In this document: in pieces, positions 43,064 through 53,748 of the stretch | How the letters are laid out: each line of letters starts with the position of its first letter | Numbering within the stretch: the first letter of the stretch is position 1 | DNA from: Tetraselmis striata | Lineage: Eukaryota > Chlorophyta > Chlorodendrophyceae > Chlorodendrales > Chlorodendraceae | NCBI GenBank assembly: GCA_006384855.1 | Contig: VCJN01000248.1 | Location: forward strand, 1 to 64,000 | Length of the DNA stretch: 64,000 nucleotides | Reading direction: 5' to 3' | Program-made: the position numbers and the translations under genes | Notes under the pieces: model-generated | What the model was told of the DNA's origin: nothing | The model's database searches: none | What the model saw: the letters and a program-made list of their open reading frames with translations, nothing else

Positions 43064-44191
43064 GGCGTAGTTGGGGGGGAGGTGAGGTATTCCGTGGTCG
43101 AGGAGACCTGCATGCGCAACCTGGTAAAGTGGTGCTTGATAATATCTTTAGCTTAACCAGGCTGCGCATACAAGTGACGTACTCAAGGATATAGTTTACT
43201 GGTTGACCGCTTATCAAGGATGGGCAGACACGGCATGGTCAAGGTAAAAAATATTTAGATTGACCGCAATTCGCGGCTGGACAAGCAACTCGCGGCAGGC
43301 GGACGCGGCCTGCTCAGGATAAAAAAAGGCAGGTTGACCTCGGTTCAAGGGCTGGTCAAGGGACCGAGGTCACCATGATTCCGGATTCATCCGGTGACAT
43401 GTTTTCAGTACATCGTATACATACATGACATAATTACAGAATATATTCGACTGGCTGACCTACAAGATACATGGCAATATGTAGTGCTACAAGGCGGTAT
43501 GTTGATTACCACATAAGCGGAGCCATCGGAGTGCGGTGACGCACATGAGGTAAGCCACCCTCGCATGCTGGTGAAAATACACGTGCGTGCATACAACAAG
43601 CTGCCAAGAGATTTCGTTCGGCAATAACTCCAAGGTCACCGGTTGCGAAGTAGGACTACAATGATTCTCTATCGTCTATCCCCAACAGGGGAGACGGATG
43701 ACAGGTGGCACAATTTACTCGAATTGATAGTCACAGGAAGTCGGCTCGGATGAGCGCTCCGAGGAACAAGCGCTGGAGGCGGAGGGCGGGAACGCCAACC
43801 CAGAGGAGGTACAACGCTAGGTAATAGTAGTATTGTTTGCTCTGCTGAGTGCGAAAGTTTCCTCCGCCTCGCGACCTTTACGGTACTAAGTGTTATTCGA
43901 TATCGGTTCGATCTGAGATTCTGCATTTAGGGCTGCATAACTGCGTAAAGTACTACAAGGTCAGAATGGAGGTGACCCCGCTTCCACTGTCAAGTTTCCG
44001 TCGCCTTGTCAGTTATTCATTAAGCAAGTTACATAAATGTAAACCGAGATCACCTCGGTTCCTGTAACTGAGCCCGAATTATAAGAAGAGAGTAAAGGTA
44101 CGAAATCGGAACGAACGTGACCTCGGATCTACATACGGATTGTCGACGCTGACAATATGCTTCGAGACTCGAGGTCACCGACCTCAGTTCC
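41471..44191. repeat. Dispersed palindromic motif CCGAGGT(C/G)ACCTCGG(TTC)
   Basis: Full or near matches occur at about 41471, 41613, 41695, 41792, 43331, 43363, 43631, 43969, 44043, 44113 and 44169, often followed by TTC. CCGAGGT-C-ACCTCGG is self-complementary except for the central base. Copies sit in introns and in the 5' flank of the DUF7869 gene and are rare elsewhere in the window. Confidence 0.7.
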
Positions 44192-44570
44192 GAAATTAAC
44201 ATGCAATAGTGCCTACGCAGGGAATGAAATAAACCAGGAAAGAAACCGGCCGCGACAACGGTCGAGCGGCTCCCAACGCATAAAAAGGTGCGTTCCTACT
44301 CCTAATATCGCACCCAACTGTTACGTGATGTTCCTGAAAATAAGGTGGAGTACGACCATGACCCAGTATTGCGATGCTTGCAGACCATTCTCCTCACCAA
44401 CCGATGAATCATCGGTATCGAGAGAGGAGAAAATGCCTATGGCACGTTCCCCATTCCGAATGCAGGTGACCTTGAATCCCGTTAAGTAGCCGCGAGTAAC
44501 TTTATTCATGCTGCAAACAGACGGCCCCTTTTGATGATGTCGAGACGCCCTGCACGAAAGAACTCCGGCA
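43140..44570. other. 5' flank of the DUF7869 gene; motif-bearing, no ORF
   Basis: No coding sequence is supported. Seven copies of the palindromic motif lie here, and AT content is higher than in neighbouring exons. Confidence 0.5.
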
Positions 44571-44583
44571 GTTGAGGCATACT

Positions 44584-45482
44584 ATGGTAGCTAGCAATGT
44601 CCCCTCGGAGCTCTTCTATGACGGTATCGATGCAGATGTGGCCAAACCGGAGAAAGAGCAGAGAGAAGCAGTGAGAAGATCGCCCGATATACAGATGCAT
44701 GATGTCGTCATGTCGCTAATTGGAGAGAGCCCGACTGATTGTCCCGGGACCACCTCGGCACCGGTTCAGGAGCCGCAGCCAACCGTGCACCGCAGTAGCC
44801 CCGTTATAGTTGCTTCAACACCAGCAGCCAACTCTCCAAGTGACCATGCAGAGCCCGAGACAGAGCCAGATTGACAAACCGCAGTGACAATCGAAAAGAG
44901 CCCCGAACCGGCCGAGCCACGGAAACCCACCGCTTAGCCTCCTTGCTCCCCGCATCAATCATCCAGCCCCGAGCCCGCTCCAAAGAAGCCAGGGAAGAAT
45001 ACATCGAAACCGAAGAGCACTAAAATCAAGAAAAAGGTGAAGGACAAGCTGGAAGACCACCTCGAGTGGTGCCTTGTCCACAACCGTGGAGTGGTGGAGC
45101 TGAACTTCGTTCTGGAGTTGGCTGCAACGAAGGGATCGGGTGTACCTGCCGGCACAATGATAAAGTCTCCTGACTACGAGGGCGAGGTCACAAGGATTGG
45201 TGTCGTCGAAACATACATGGGGGAGTACGACTGCCAGAGGCTTGACATGATCCACGTCACGTCAAACGGCAAGGGGCCAAACAAGCTTCGGCCATGCTCC
45301 TCGACCCAAAGAAGCTCATCCCTGGCATGATGATGCCGCATCCCGACGTCGGTATCTGGGGATACGTGCCGGGCGTTGTTGCCGATTTGTCCTGCCTGTG
45401 TCAGCCGGTTGCCAGGCTAATCAGCAAGAAGCACGAGGACGATGCCCCGGAGCTGGCGATGGATGCCCACCCACCAGTCTAA
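44584..45482 (+). pseudogene. Unknown ORF series, frameshifted
   Basis: A frame from about 44584 to 44874 (PSELFYDGIDADVAKPEKEQ, then Pro/Ser/Thr-rich) ends in TGA. Readthrough continues in frame with a basic KKPGKNTSKPKSTKIKKKVK segment, a likely nuclear-localisation or nucleic-acid-binding patch, after another stop near 44936. The stretch 45037-45300 (GVVELNFVLELAATKGSGVP, RIGVVETYMGEYDCQRLD) continues one frame over as MLLDPKKLIPGMMMPHPDVG to TAA at 45480-45482. I do not recognise it. It may be a decayed part of the neighbouring mobile gene. Confidence 0.4.
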
Positions 45483-45565
45483 AAAGCTAGGGCGAGGTCC
45501 GCCAAACCCATCGAGAGACTCTTCGATGGAGGCTGGCTCGAAGCATACGAGCTACAACCTGACGC

Positions 45566-45965
45566 GGGTAAGCATGCCGGGGGGGTTTCGGACACCCTCG
45601 TCATACTTCTGGATTTTGTGTCGCTCTGCGGCCCGCAATGCAATCGTTGGATCCGAGCTTGACACGCCGAGGGTAGGGGCAATGGTGTTATCTACAGCAA
45701 CCGTGTTTCCGCGGATACCACCATACCCAAAAAGCCCAACATCGGCCGGCCGGCGGCCGTTGCTGCCCTTCGTAAGAGAAACAAGCACCAACGGGTCCGT
45801 GAGGATCTGGACACCCACGCCCAGCGCGGACTTCACGTCGTGGCAAACGTCGGAAAGGCCATGTGCCGCCCACTCGTGTGCGGCGTGATTGGAGTCGCCC
45901 CCAGAGCAACGTGCCACGTGATCAGCTTACGCGACCGCCAAAGCTGAAGGAGTGTACATCGAAGC
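45566..45965 (-). mobile_element. Internal fragment of the 12/62-kb LINE family
   Basis: It aligns with 12371-12760 and 62681-63065 (ACGGGTCCGTGAGGATC, CCGCACACGAG and others). Encoded blocks GRRPADVGLFGYGGIRGNTV, APTLGVSSSDPTIALRAAER and KIQKYDEGVRN fall in one minus-strand frame. Neither LINE end is present, and it abuts the preceding ORF series directly. Confidence 0.7.
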
Positions 45966-46499
45966 CCCTTAAAATTAGTGATACCCGTAAAACGATAAGT
46001 CATCGCCACCTCTCAAACATGCAATAATCCAGTGTGGTTTTGCCAAAGAGGGTGCGACGGCTATTATGCAGGGGAAAACGACATTTAACGGCAAAGGATG
46101 CACAGCGAAAGATGAGGAAAATTGTGGAGGCTGAGCCAGCAAACGGGAGGGCGCTGCCGAAGGCAGCGAGCTGGAAGATGGCATGCGAGCTGGTGATGGC
46201 TGTGCTTATAGGAGGTGACTTATAGGAGGTGCACCTTGCCGACGGAGCGAGGTGACAGGCTATCAGTGTGGTAGCCGGTGCAATGTAATCAGCATGCTAT
46301 AGGCGTGTAGTACGCGCCATCTATCCTAGGGAGTACGGGCAGCATCGAACTATAACAGCCCCTCTCGAACATTGGCCGTATTGGGTTTGATCGCCATACG
46401 TCCCCGGAATGAAACGGTGTGTGCTCAGCAGCAAGCGCTTTGGTGTCCATCAGCCAGCATGTCAGTGGAGGAGTTTGGTGTCACTGCAATGGTATCTAC

Positions 46500-47330
46500 A
46501 TCAACCGGCTCCTTGGTATGGTAATGTCCGATATCTAAGTGCTTGGTGCGGTCGTTGGATGCCATGGGATTGGTAGCCAATTGGCCATCTGGACTGCACC
46601 CTGCTTGTCTTCATAGATGACAACAGTTCCAAATTGCTGCTGGTGGATGTCCTCCAAGGGTTGACGGAAGTGCACTGTATTCTGAGCCGCCCTGCTCAGT
46701 GCCACATACTCAGCCTATGTGGTGGAAAGAGCGGCGGTCTTCCTATTTGGAGCCCATCCAATGGCTGCTCCATTCAACATAGAGAGGTTTCCCCGTAGGG
46801 GACGCCGATGGATGGGGTCGCTATGAGGTATCTGAGGACCCGCTTGGCCTGTGTCTTGTGAATATGCAGTAGAATTGACTGATATATGCTGAGGACACTG
46901 ACATCGAAGGCAATGTCTAGTCTGGTGCACATGGTGAGGGAGCTCAGAGACTCAAGGATGGCTATGTAGGTCTCTTGCTCCGCCTTGGCCAGGGAACTAA
47001 TGGCAGGCCCCTCTGATCCCAAGATGTATTTGTAGTGGTTGGAGGACATTGGTGTGCTACAAGCAATGCCACTCTCCATCCCATACTCCTGCACGAGCTC
47101 CTTGGTATACTGCTCCTGCGACAGCTTCATAATTGATGATGCCCGCAGCCATATCGTCGCGGGTCAAGTCCATACCCAGGATGAAGGAGGCTTTGCCGAA
47201 GTCAGTCATCTTGAACTTGGTGCCGATGGCCGCTTTAGCAGACTGCTCCCACTCCAATGGGCCGGCGACGGGCAGGATGTCCTCAACATGGACCAGGATG
47301 AGACGGGTCCCATGCTTGGGGTGATTCATG
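46500..47330 (-). pseudogene. Ty1/Copia RT-RNase H remnant
   Basis: Blocks in order are ILVHVEDILPVAGPLEW (normally YVDD; here VEDI, so the catalytic motif is lost), KFKMTDFGKASFILGM, LSQEQYTKELVQEYGM, CSTPMSSNHY, AKRVLRYLIATPSIGV and KTAALSTT-stop-AEYVALSRAA. The pieces fall in three frames with a TAG inside the last block. Integrase and LTRs are not visible. Confidence 0.8.
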
Positions 47331-48689
47331 GTGTAGGCTATAGTGTCTGAGTGGGACCGCTTGAGATCAGGGCCAGCGAGGGTTTGTTGATGAGCTCATA
47401 CCATTCCCTGGACGCCCGCTTGTAGATGCCGGACTCTGTAGATACTCGTCAGGAGCTTCGTCGCTCTATCCGTCCAATCATCGAAACTTGTCCACTTAAT
47501 TGCAATTATGACAGTACTTGCACCGAATCCGTACTCTACTTATACTGGTACCGCCAATTTTTCTGTACGGTGTTTAGATCCTAAACCAAAACCCGGAAAC
47601 CCTATACAGTAGGAAAGCACCGCTGCCATAGTGGACAGCACAATGGTAAGCCTACATGCACTGTGCGCGCAGCATGAAATGGCCATCGTATCTGATGCGT
47701 GGTCGGTTTATTAACTGCGGCCGGTCAGGACAGTCGTGGAACTCGCCAAAGTCGTCACACTCATGATGCTGATATTTGGGTCTTTGTTTTAAACTGGTGA
47801 TTGGAAGCCTACGGGAATCCGGTTTGGCGACTGCTGTGCGGCATAATAAGCGTTGGCACGTGTAAGTCCGAGTCGGAGGAGAAAGCCTTTTGTACGTCGT
47901 CATAAGCAGAACAGCGATGGGCGATCAATTAATTTTTTCTGGATTTGAAACCAGGTTTCGAATCAGGGGTTCATTCATGTCGCTCGACGTGGAAGCTATG
48001 CCAGTTCAGGAGGTAGGCACACGCAATTGTGTGTATATGGGTGGTGGTGTGGTCGGAGTAGAGCTGCAGCAGCAGTGCGCTGAAACAAACAGAGTGAGCA
48101 TATGCTCGCGTTCCGCTCCTCGGGCCTGTCGGCATATACATTTATACTCAGCAGCAGAGCATACAGGCCGATACCTGAGGGGCCGCCGCCGCCCAATTAA
48201 ATACCTGTATCCAGACACTGCATGCACAGCCCCCCCGCCTAACACCCAACCCGAACGGCCAACATAGAGCAAGACCCGGTGACCGCTTAAATGTATGCAT
48301 GTCGGCTGTTTTCCCTATTCTCTCGGATAGTGCCTAGAGCAGAAATCGAGTACACGATGAGTGTATCGCACTGGTGGGCACTCTATAGAAAACAGTACAG
48401 CCAGCCACTTGATTGTTGTACGTCATCAGGTCGCATCACAGTATCATAGCAATTATCAGCTTCACTCGTCCCATTTCCCAATTCCCGTGATGTCGATTGT
48501 CCTCCTTCCAGCTCACCGAACACAGAATGCGCAGCTCGGATTCACGCCGCGATGGCGTTGTGAAGTTCTTTTGCACAATACGTGAGCCGCCTCACTGGTA
48601 AATAAGCTGCAGCTGTCATGCCACTTGCCCTCCTTAAATGAAAGACACGAAGAAAGGCAATTCGCACCGCAACTATATCAACGAGCTCA
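47331..48689. other. No gene supported
   Basis: Only short, non-conserved frames are present. The ORF at 47890-48267 (+) has no recognisable motif. Confidence 0.4.
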
Positions 48690-50042
48690 CTAGCGGTTGG
48701 TGGACGAGGCGGGAAGCACCGATTCTTGGGTGTAAGATTCCCGCAGGGGCGCTTTTCCAGCTTCACCCCCTCCGGCCGCCAGAGCCGCTGCCGCTTTCTT
48801 TCCGGCGCCTTTTTGCCTCACCCTTTCTTCCTGTAGAGGGGCAGCACTGTACTGAGCCGAGGCCGCAGTCAAGTCAAAGGCAGCGGCACCAGGAACTCAC
48901 AGCTGCCCAGCAGGTGCTCACCCGAACTCACAAACGCCTGCCAGGAGGAGCGCTTGCCCTCGGCGCCAGCCTCCGCATCCTCCAGCCACGCCTCCTGCGC
49001 CTCGGCCACCCGGCGGTGCCGCTCCTGCTGCCGCGCTGCCTTGCGCTCCCGTGCCTCCATGGCTGCCTGCTGCTCGGCTGCTAGTTCAGCACCGTACTCC
49101 TCCTGCAAGCAACGGGGGAGGCATGTGCGTTGTGCATCTCCTCCCGCACCTCAACAAGTCGCCGAGGCGACGGCATGGTGGCGCGCTACGCACGGAGGCG
49201 ATCCCACCTCCAACTTTTGGATCATCTCGTCAATTTCCCACGGCTTCTTGCGCTTCCACCACTCCTTCTCCCCATGCGCAAAGCCACTATTAGCTTCCCT
49301 GCCACCGCCACCGCCACCGCCTCCGCCACCGCCTCCGCCTGCCCCAGCATCGCCGCCGCCACCACCCTGAGCGCGGGGCTGCTTGTTGGCCGCCCTCGCC
49401 TGGGAGTATTTCAACGCCTGCTGAAACGCGACAGATAGGTTCTGAAACGCTTCGTGGGACTTGTCTGCCAGCTCCTCCGGCGCCTGCACCAAGAAATCCA
49501 AGCATGAGCAGTCCGTGCCGCGACGCAATTGCCATCGGGCGGCCAACCGACGGTGACACGGAGCGGCGCAAAGCGCCAGATTGCATGAAACACCTCGGAT
49601 ACGTCCAGACGCGTCGTCACATTCTTGGGCGGAAATACGTAGAATATCAGATCAACAAACGTATGTGAAGGTGGTTCGCATCTCATCAACAATAAAGGCG
49701 TAGTTGCTCTATACTGGTAATAAATAACAGGAGCAGGGGCAATAATGTTTTATGTGAGCTGCAGCTACGAGTACACGCGGCGACTCCACCCAACCGCAGC
49801 ACACCCGAGACCAGGACGATAGACGACGTCGCCAGCAGGGGCGGAGGTGAGTCCTCCGGGGTCAGGACCTTGTCTGGATGTACCAGCAGACTGAGCCTGC
49901 GGTAGGCCCTGGTGACTTCGGGCACCTCGCTGCTGGTCGGAAGCCCGAGCAGCGACCAGCACGTGCTGTGCAGGTCCCGGTCAGCTGTCAGGCTGCGGAT
50001 GGCGGCAGCCGCCGCCGAGCACCCCGAAGTCGACGCCGACAT
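48690..50042 (-). CDS. J-domain (DnaJ-like) co-chaperone, DNAJC8-like layout
   Basis: Exons in transcription order are 50042-49869, 49483-49208, 49102-48932 and 48830-48690, all phase 0, giving 253 residues. The J-domain is split by intron 1 just after HPDK: WSLLGLPTSSEVPEVTRAYR and LVHPDK in exon 1, then APEELADKSHEAFQNLSVAF in exon 2. A poly-Gly stretch follows, then KEWWKRKKPWEIDEMIQ, a long charged helix (EARERKAARQQERHRRVAEA) and SSWQAF before a GTGAGT donor. J-domain proteins stimulate Hsp70 ATPase. The Arg/Glu-rich helix followed by a W-x-x-F resembles DNAJC8, a spliceosome-associated J protein, but the C-terminus does not confirm this. The last exon is the least certain. Confidence 0.7.
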
Positions 50043-50432
50043 TCGCCTGTCAGCATTTCAGCGGCCACAGCGGCCGGCCGGGGCAGCGAACAGCCTGTAG
50101 ACAGGCTCTCTCCGCTCGCTGCCGCATGCACGGCAAGTGAAGCTGTGATGGTTTTTGGTTTGAGGAGGGGAAACCCCGCAGCATGGTTTCGGAATCTGGT
50201 CGCCTGTCAGAACGTGGGCTGGGCAGTGGCGACTACCTGCAGTACGAGCAGATCCGCATTTGATCGATCACGACAAAATTTTCATTGTATGAAATTTTCA
50301 TTGTATGAAAATTTTCATCGTCAAGATAGATGATGTCGCTACGGGCCAAGGATTAGCGACTACCAGCAGCTATAGCCATAGCTTGCTCGGATAGATACTG
50401 CTGGATATACACGTCCATGTAGTGGACATTAT

Positions 50433-50610
50433 ATGGTCAGATGTAGTCATCTAGAGGTTTACAGTACATTAGCTATGTTGTACTGCGCACGACCCTCGAG
50501 GTCGGCGCACGGACTAAGGCCTGCCGGCCCGCACCAGCACTACGACCTGAGGGATCCACCCTCGGGCACAGGCACTCTCTGCTTTGCGCTCGCCTCAACC
50601 GGCTCGCGCA
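50433..50610 (+). repeat. Split direct repeat A1
   Basis: 178 bp, starting ATGGTCAGATGTAG and ending ACCGGCTCGCGCA. It matches A2 at 54996-55173. Confidence 0.9.
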
Positions 50611-50639
50611 AGCAGTCTCGACTCTAGCAGTCGAGCAGA

Positions 50640-51696
50640 GTGTCAGCTTACTCTATGCCGACTCGGACCCGAGCCTCAGCCTCCCGAGACGCTACACCTT
50701 CCCCACCCCGCGACAGCAGGATGCCCCCCCGCCCTGTACCGGAAGACGCCTCAGTGGACGACGCCCCGGGCGGCGCCACGGCGGCATCTGTCGCAGAATT
50801 GGAGAAACGCCTGACGGCCCAAGCGGAAGCCCTGGAGAAGCGGCTGGCCGGGCAGTTTGAGGCTGCTACGGCTGCCTTGCTCGCTCGACTCGCCCCCCCC
50901 CACTAACCCGCTTCCTCCCGAAGGTACCCAGCCAGCCAACCCCGCGGGCACGCCTGCGCCCGAGGGTGGTGAGCAAGGAGCGCCAGAGCCCCTTCCTGCT
51001 GAGCTAGACGCACCCGACGACGAGCTCGAGTACGTCGACTTTGCCTACTACGGCCGAGTCATCCCCCCCGGTCTGGAGCGCCCCCCGCGCGACGTCGACG
51101 AGCCCCGCTTGTGGACCCTGACCGACGACACCGCCCGCGCCCTCGCGGATAAGCGGAGTCAGGCAGCGTACGACGAATACCTGCACCTAGGCTGCTATGC
51201 CTTCTTCAGTAGCTGCGCCAACGAGGCGATGCGCGGCGCTCTGGAATCGCTTTCGGCCGAGTCTGCTACGCCAGCGAGCAAGGCTGCGGCCCTTGCCGAG
51301 CTCCGCGCCTGCTACCGCACCCACTTGGCGACGGAGGAGGCCACCCGTTCCCGGTTGGGCTACCTCCAGCTCGCCAAGAATGGCCCAACGGCTACAGAGG
51401 CGGACCGTGTTTTCGCCGAGCTCGCCCACGCAAAGTTCTGCACCCCGCGTCGCATCGCCGTGTCCGGGCAACTCGACCAACTCCGCCGAGCGTTCGACGA
51501 CAAGACCCTCGAGATCAGCCTTTCCGCAGCGGGCAAGGCCCGTGCCGCGGCCGCGTTCGCCAAGGTTACCCCCGACAAGCCCGCCACCGCAGAGTCCGCC
51601 GAGAGGCGCAAGCAACGCGAGCAAGCCGCTGCGGCGCGGAAGGCCGCAGCGACAGCCGCAGCGTCCGACAAGGCCAAGGCCAAGGTCACCAAGTGA
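50640..51696 (+). CDS. Gag-like ORF, one frame slip in a C9 run
   Basis: Frame 1 begins ATG 50640 and contains a short coiled coil (VAELEKRLTAQAEALEKRLA). It stops at 50904 just after CCCCCCCCC (50893-50901). The next frame continues to TGA at 51694 with a Pro-rich linker, LEYVDFAYYGRVIPPGLERP and DEYLHLGCYAFFSSC, and ends in a basic Ala/Lys tail. A single-base slip would give about 351 residues. This could be sequencing error, mutation or programmed frameshifting; the homopolymer makes the first two likelier. The position before RT and the coiled coil suggest Gag. No zinc knuckle is present. Confidence 0.6.
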
Positions 51697-51742
51697 CGGT
51701 GTGGCCCGCCGCGCCGACTCCTGTACGCCTACCTCCCTCTAC

Positions 51743-53740
51743 ATGCGACACCGCGTGCGGAGAAGATGGCGCGACTGGGAAAGCATCGGCGCGAGCGGAC
51801 AAGTCTTGAGTTGGATCCGCCAGGGGGTCCGGATACGCTTCAAGAACGGGCGACGCCCTCATCCCTACAACCACGGCGTCTCTATGCGCGACGCCACTCA
51901 GGCACAACTGGACTTCATGGCTACAGAACTGCCCCGCTTCGAGGCGATTGGCGCATGGGAGCGAGGACACTGCAACAAGTGGGTATCCAGAATGTTTCTA
52001 GTCCCCAAGCCCGGCACCAACAAGTGGCGCCTCATCATCGACCTACGGGAGCTCAACAAGTGGTGCAAGACTTTCACGATGTCCTACGAAACGCTCAAGC
52101 ACCTGCGGTATTTGGCGCGCGCGGGAGATTGGTTCGTGTCGATGGACCTGGCCGATGGCTACTACGCCCTTGGGATTCGGGAGGAAGACCGCGACTTCTT
52201 TACCGTGAACTACCGAGGGGAGCTGTGGCGACTTGCATGCCTACCGATGGGTTGGACAGGCTCGTCGTACTACTTCTGCAAGTTGACGGCGGCCTTTACG
52301 GACTACCTGCGGACGCCCCTGAAACGGCGCGACCCAACGTTGCCTCGCACGGCCCCGTCCAAGCCTACTCGCCGTTTCCTGCGAAACACTCGCTGGCGGG
52401 GCGAGCGGCTCCTACCCTATATGGACGACTTCCTTTTCCTCGCGGACTCCCGCGAGGCAGCCCTGGAGCTACGCGTCCGGTTAGGCACCTTGCTGGACCG
52501 CCTGGGCCTGCTGCGCAACCCCAACAAGGGAGTCTGGGAGCCCACCCAGGTCGGCCCTCACCTGGGCCTGATCATCGACCTGAAGCGCGGCGAGTTCCGC
52601 GCCCCCGAGGAGAAGCTCATCGCGCTGGCCAAGGCCTCCCGTTCGCTCCTTGGCCGCGCAGCCTCCAACAAGCGCTGGCTCCCAGCTCGGCAGCTGGCGT
52701 CTTTTGCGGGCAAGGCGCAGTTCCTGTACTTGGCAATTACGCCAGCCCGTTTCTTTTTGCGAGAGCTGCACTGCGTCCTCGCGACCCGGCAGGGCTGGGG
52801 CGGACGCGTCAAGATGACAAACCAGCTGCGCCGCGACCTAGAGTGGTGGACCCAGGTACCTGCACAGCACAACGGTCGCTCCATGTACAAGCCTGTGGAG
52901 ACCGCATATCTACACGCGGACTCCAGCTCGTACGGATGGGGGGCTGTGCTGAACAACAACAGCGCTTACCAGGCGCGCGGCTTCTGGTACGAGGACGACC
53001 GCTCGCATCACATCACTTGGAAGGAGCTTCGCGCGGTACGTCACGCGGTCGAATCGTTTCTGCCGCAGCTCCGAGGACGGCGCGCCTTACTGCACGAGGA
53101 CAACACGGCCGTAGTGGCGGCGCTGACCAACCTTACCTCTCGGTCGCCCGTCATGATGGAAGAGCTCCGCAAGCTGTGGCACCTCCTGGATATCCACGAC
53201 ATCTCCATCAGGCCCCGGTACATCCAGTCTGCAGCCAACGTTTGGGCGGACCGACTCAGCAGGGAGCTGGACGACTCCGACTGGCAGCTCAATCCGCGGA
53301 TATTCGCATACCTGCAGCGCTTGTGGGGTCCGCACACCGTCGACAGATTTGCGTCGATGGAAAATACGCAACTTCCACGGTACAATTCCCGCTGGCGCGA
53401 CCCGCAGTGCGAAGCGGTAGATTCTCTCCATTTGCCGGACGAGTTCTGGCGCAGGGAACACAATTATTGCAATCCCCCGTGGGGATTGTTGGACGATTTG
53501 GCGGACAAACTGCGCCAGTCGGGCGCGGCAGCCACGGTCATCGCACCGCACTGGCCAGGACGGCGTTGGTACCAGCTGCTGCAAGACCTCGCCACCGAGA
53601 CGATTGTCTACCCGCCTACCCGCGACCTCTTTTTTCCTGGGCGGCGGGGAACGCGCGCGGGGGTCGGACTGCCCGGCTGGAGCGTCGTGGCCTTTCGGCT
53701 GCCACGCCGGCATGGCTGCACCTCCGCCGTGGGTCGCTAG
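51743..53740 (+). CDS. Reverse transcriptase / RNase H / Dam-like methyltransferase polyprotein
   Basis: 665 residues from ATG 51743, the first in-frame Met after the gag stop. RT: WVSRMFLVPKP, WRLIIDLRELN, FVSMDLADGYYALG and catalytic YMDD at residues 226-229 (52418-52429). RNase H: HADSSSYGWG (first Asp at residue 393), TWKELRAV, LLHEDNTAVV and SAANVWADRLSRE. C-terminal methyltransferase-like part: VDRFASMENTQLPRYNS near residue 533 and NPPW at 577-580, as in DIRS-type elements. It copies the element RNA into DNA. The role of the methyltransferase domain in this class is not established. All key residues are present. Confidence 0.88.
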   Translation: MRHRVRRRWRDWESIGASGQVLSWIRQGVRIRFKNGRRPHPYNHGVSMRDATQAQLDFMATELPRFEAIGAWERGHCNKWVSRMFLVPKPGTNKWRLIIDLRELNKWCKTFTMSYETLKHLRYLARAGDWFVSMDLADGYYALGIREEDRDFFTVNYRGELWRLACLPMGWTGSSYYFCKLTAAFTDYLRTPLKRRDPTLPRTAPSKPTRRFLRNTRWRGERLLPYMDDFLFLADSREAALELRVRLGTLLDRLGLLRNPNKGVWEPTQVGPHLGLIIDLKRGEFRAPEEKLIALAKASRSLLGRAASNKRWLPARQLASFAGKAQFLYLAITPARFFLRELHCVLATRQGWGGRVKMTNQLRRDLEWWTQVPAQHNGRSMYKPVETAYLHADSSSYGWGAVLNNNSAYQARGFWYEDDRSHHITWKELRAVRHAVESFLPQLRGRRALLHEDNTAVVAALTNLTSRSPVMMEELRKLWHLLDIHDISIRPRYIQSAANVWADRLSRELDDSDWQLNPRIFAYLQRLWGPHTVDRFASMENTQLPRYNSRWRDPQCEAVDSLHLPDEFWRREHNYCNPPWGLLDDLADKLRQSGAAATVIAPHWPGRRWYQLLQDLATETIVYPPTRDLFFPGRRGTRAGVGLPGWSVVAFRLPRRHGCTSAVGR

Positions 53741-53748
53741 GCCGGGCT

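Noticed and set aside
41471-44191. CRISPR array reading of the recurring 15-bp motif
   Set aside because: Spacing is irregular, copies vary and the context is a eukaryotic intron-bearing locus. A CRISPR array is not plausible.
51766-53748. A 1057-codon open frame read as one giant protein
   Set aside because: The first 661 codons are a low-complexity shadow of the RT frame. Recognisable recombinase sequence begins only near ATG 53749.
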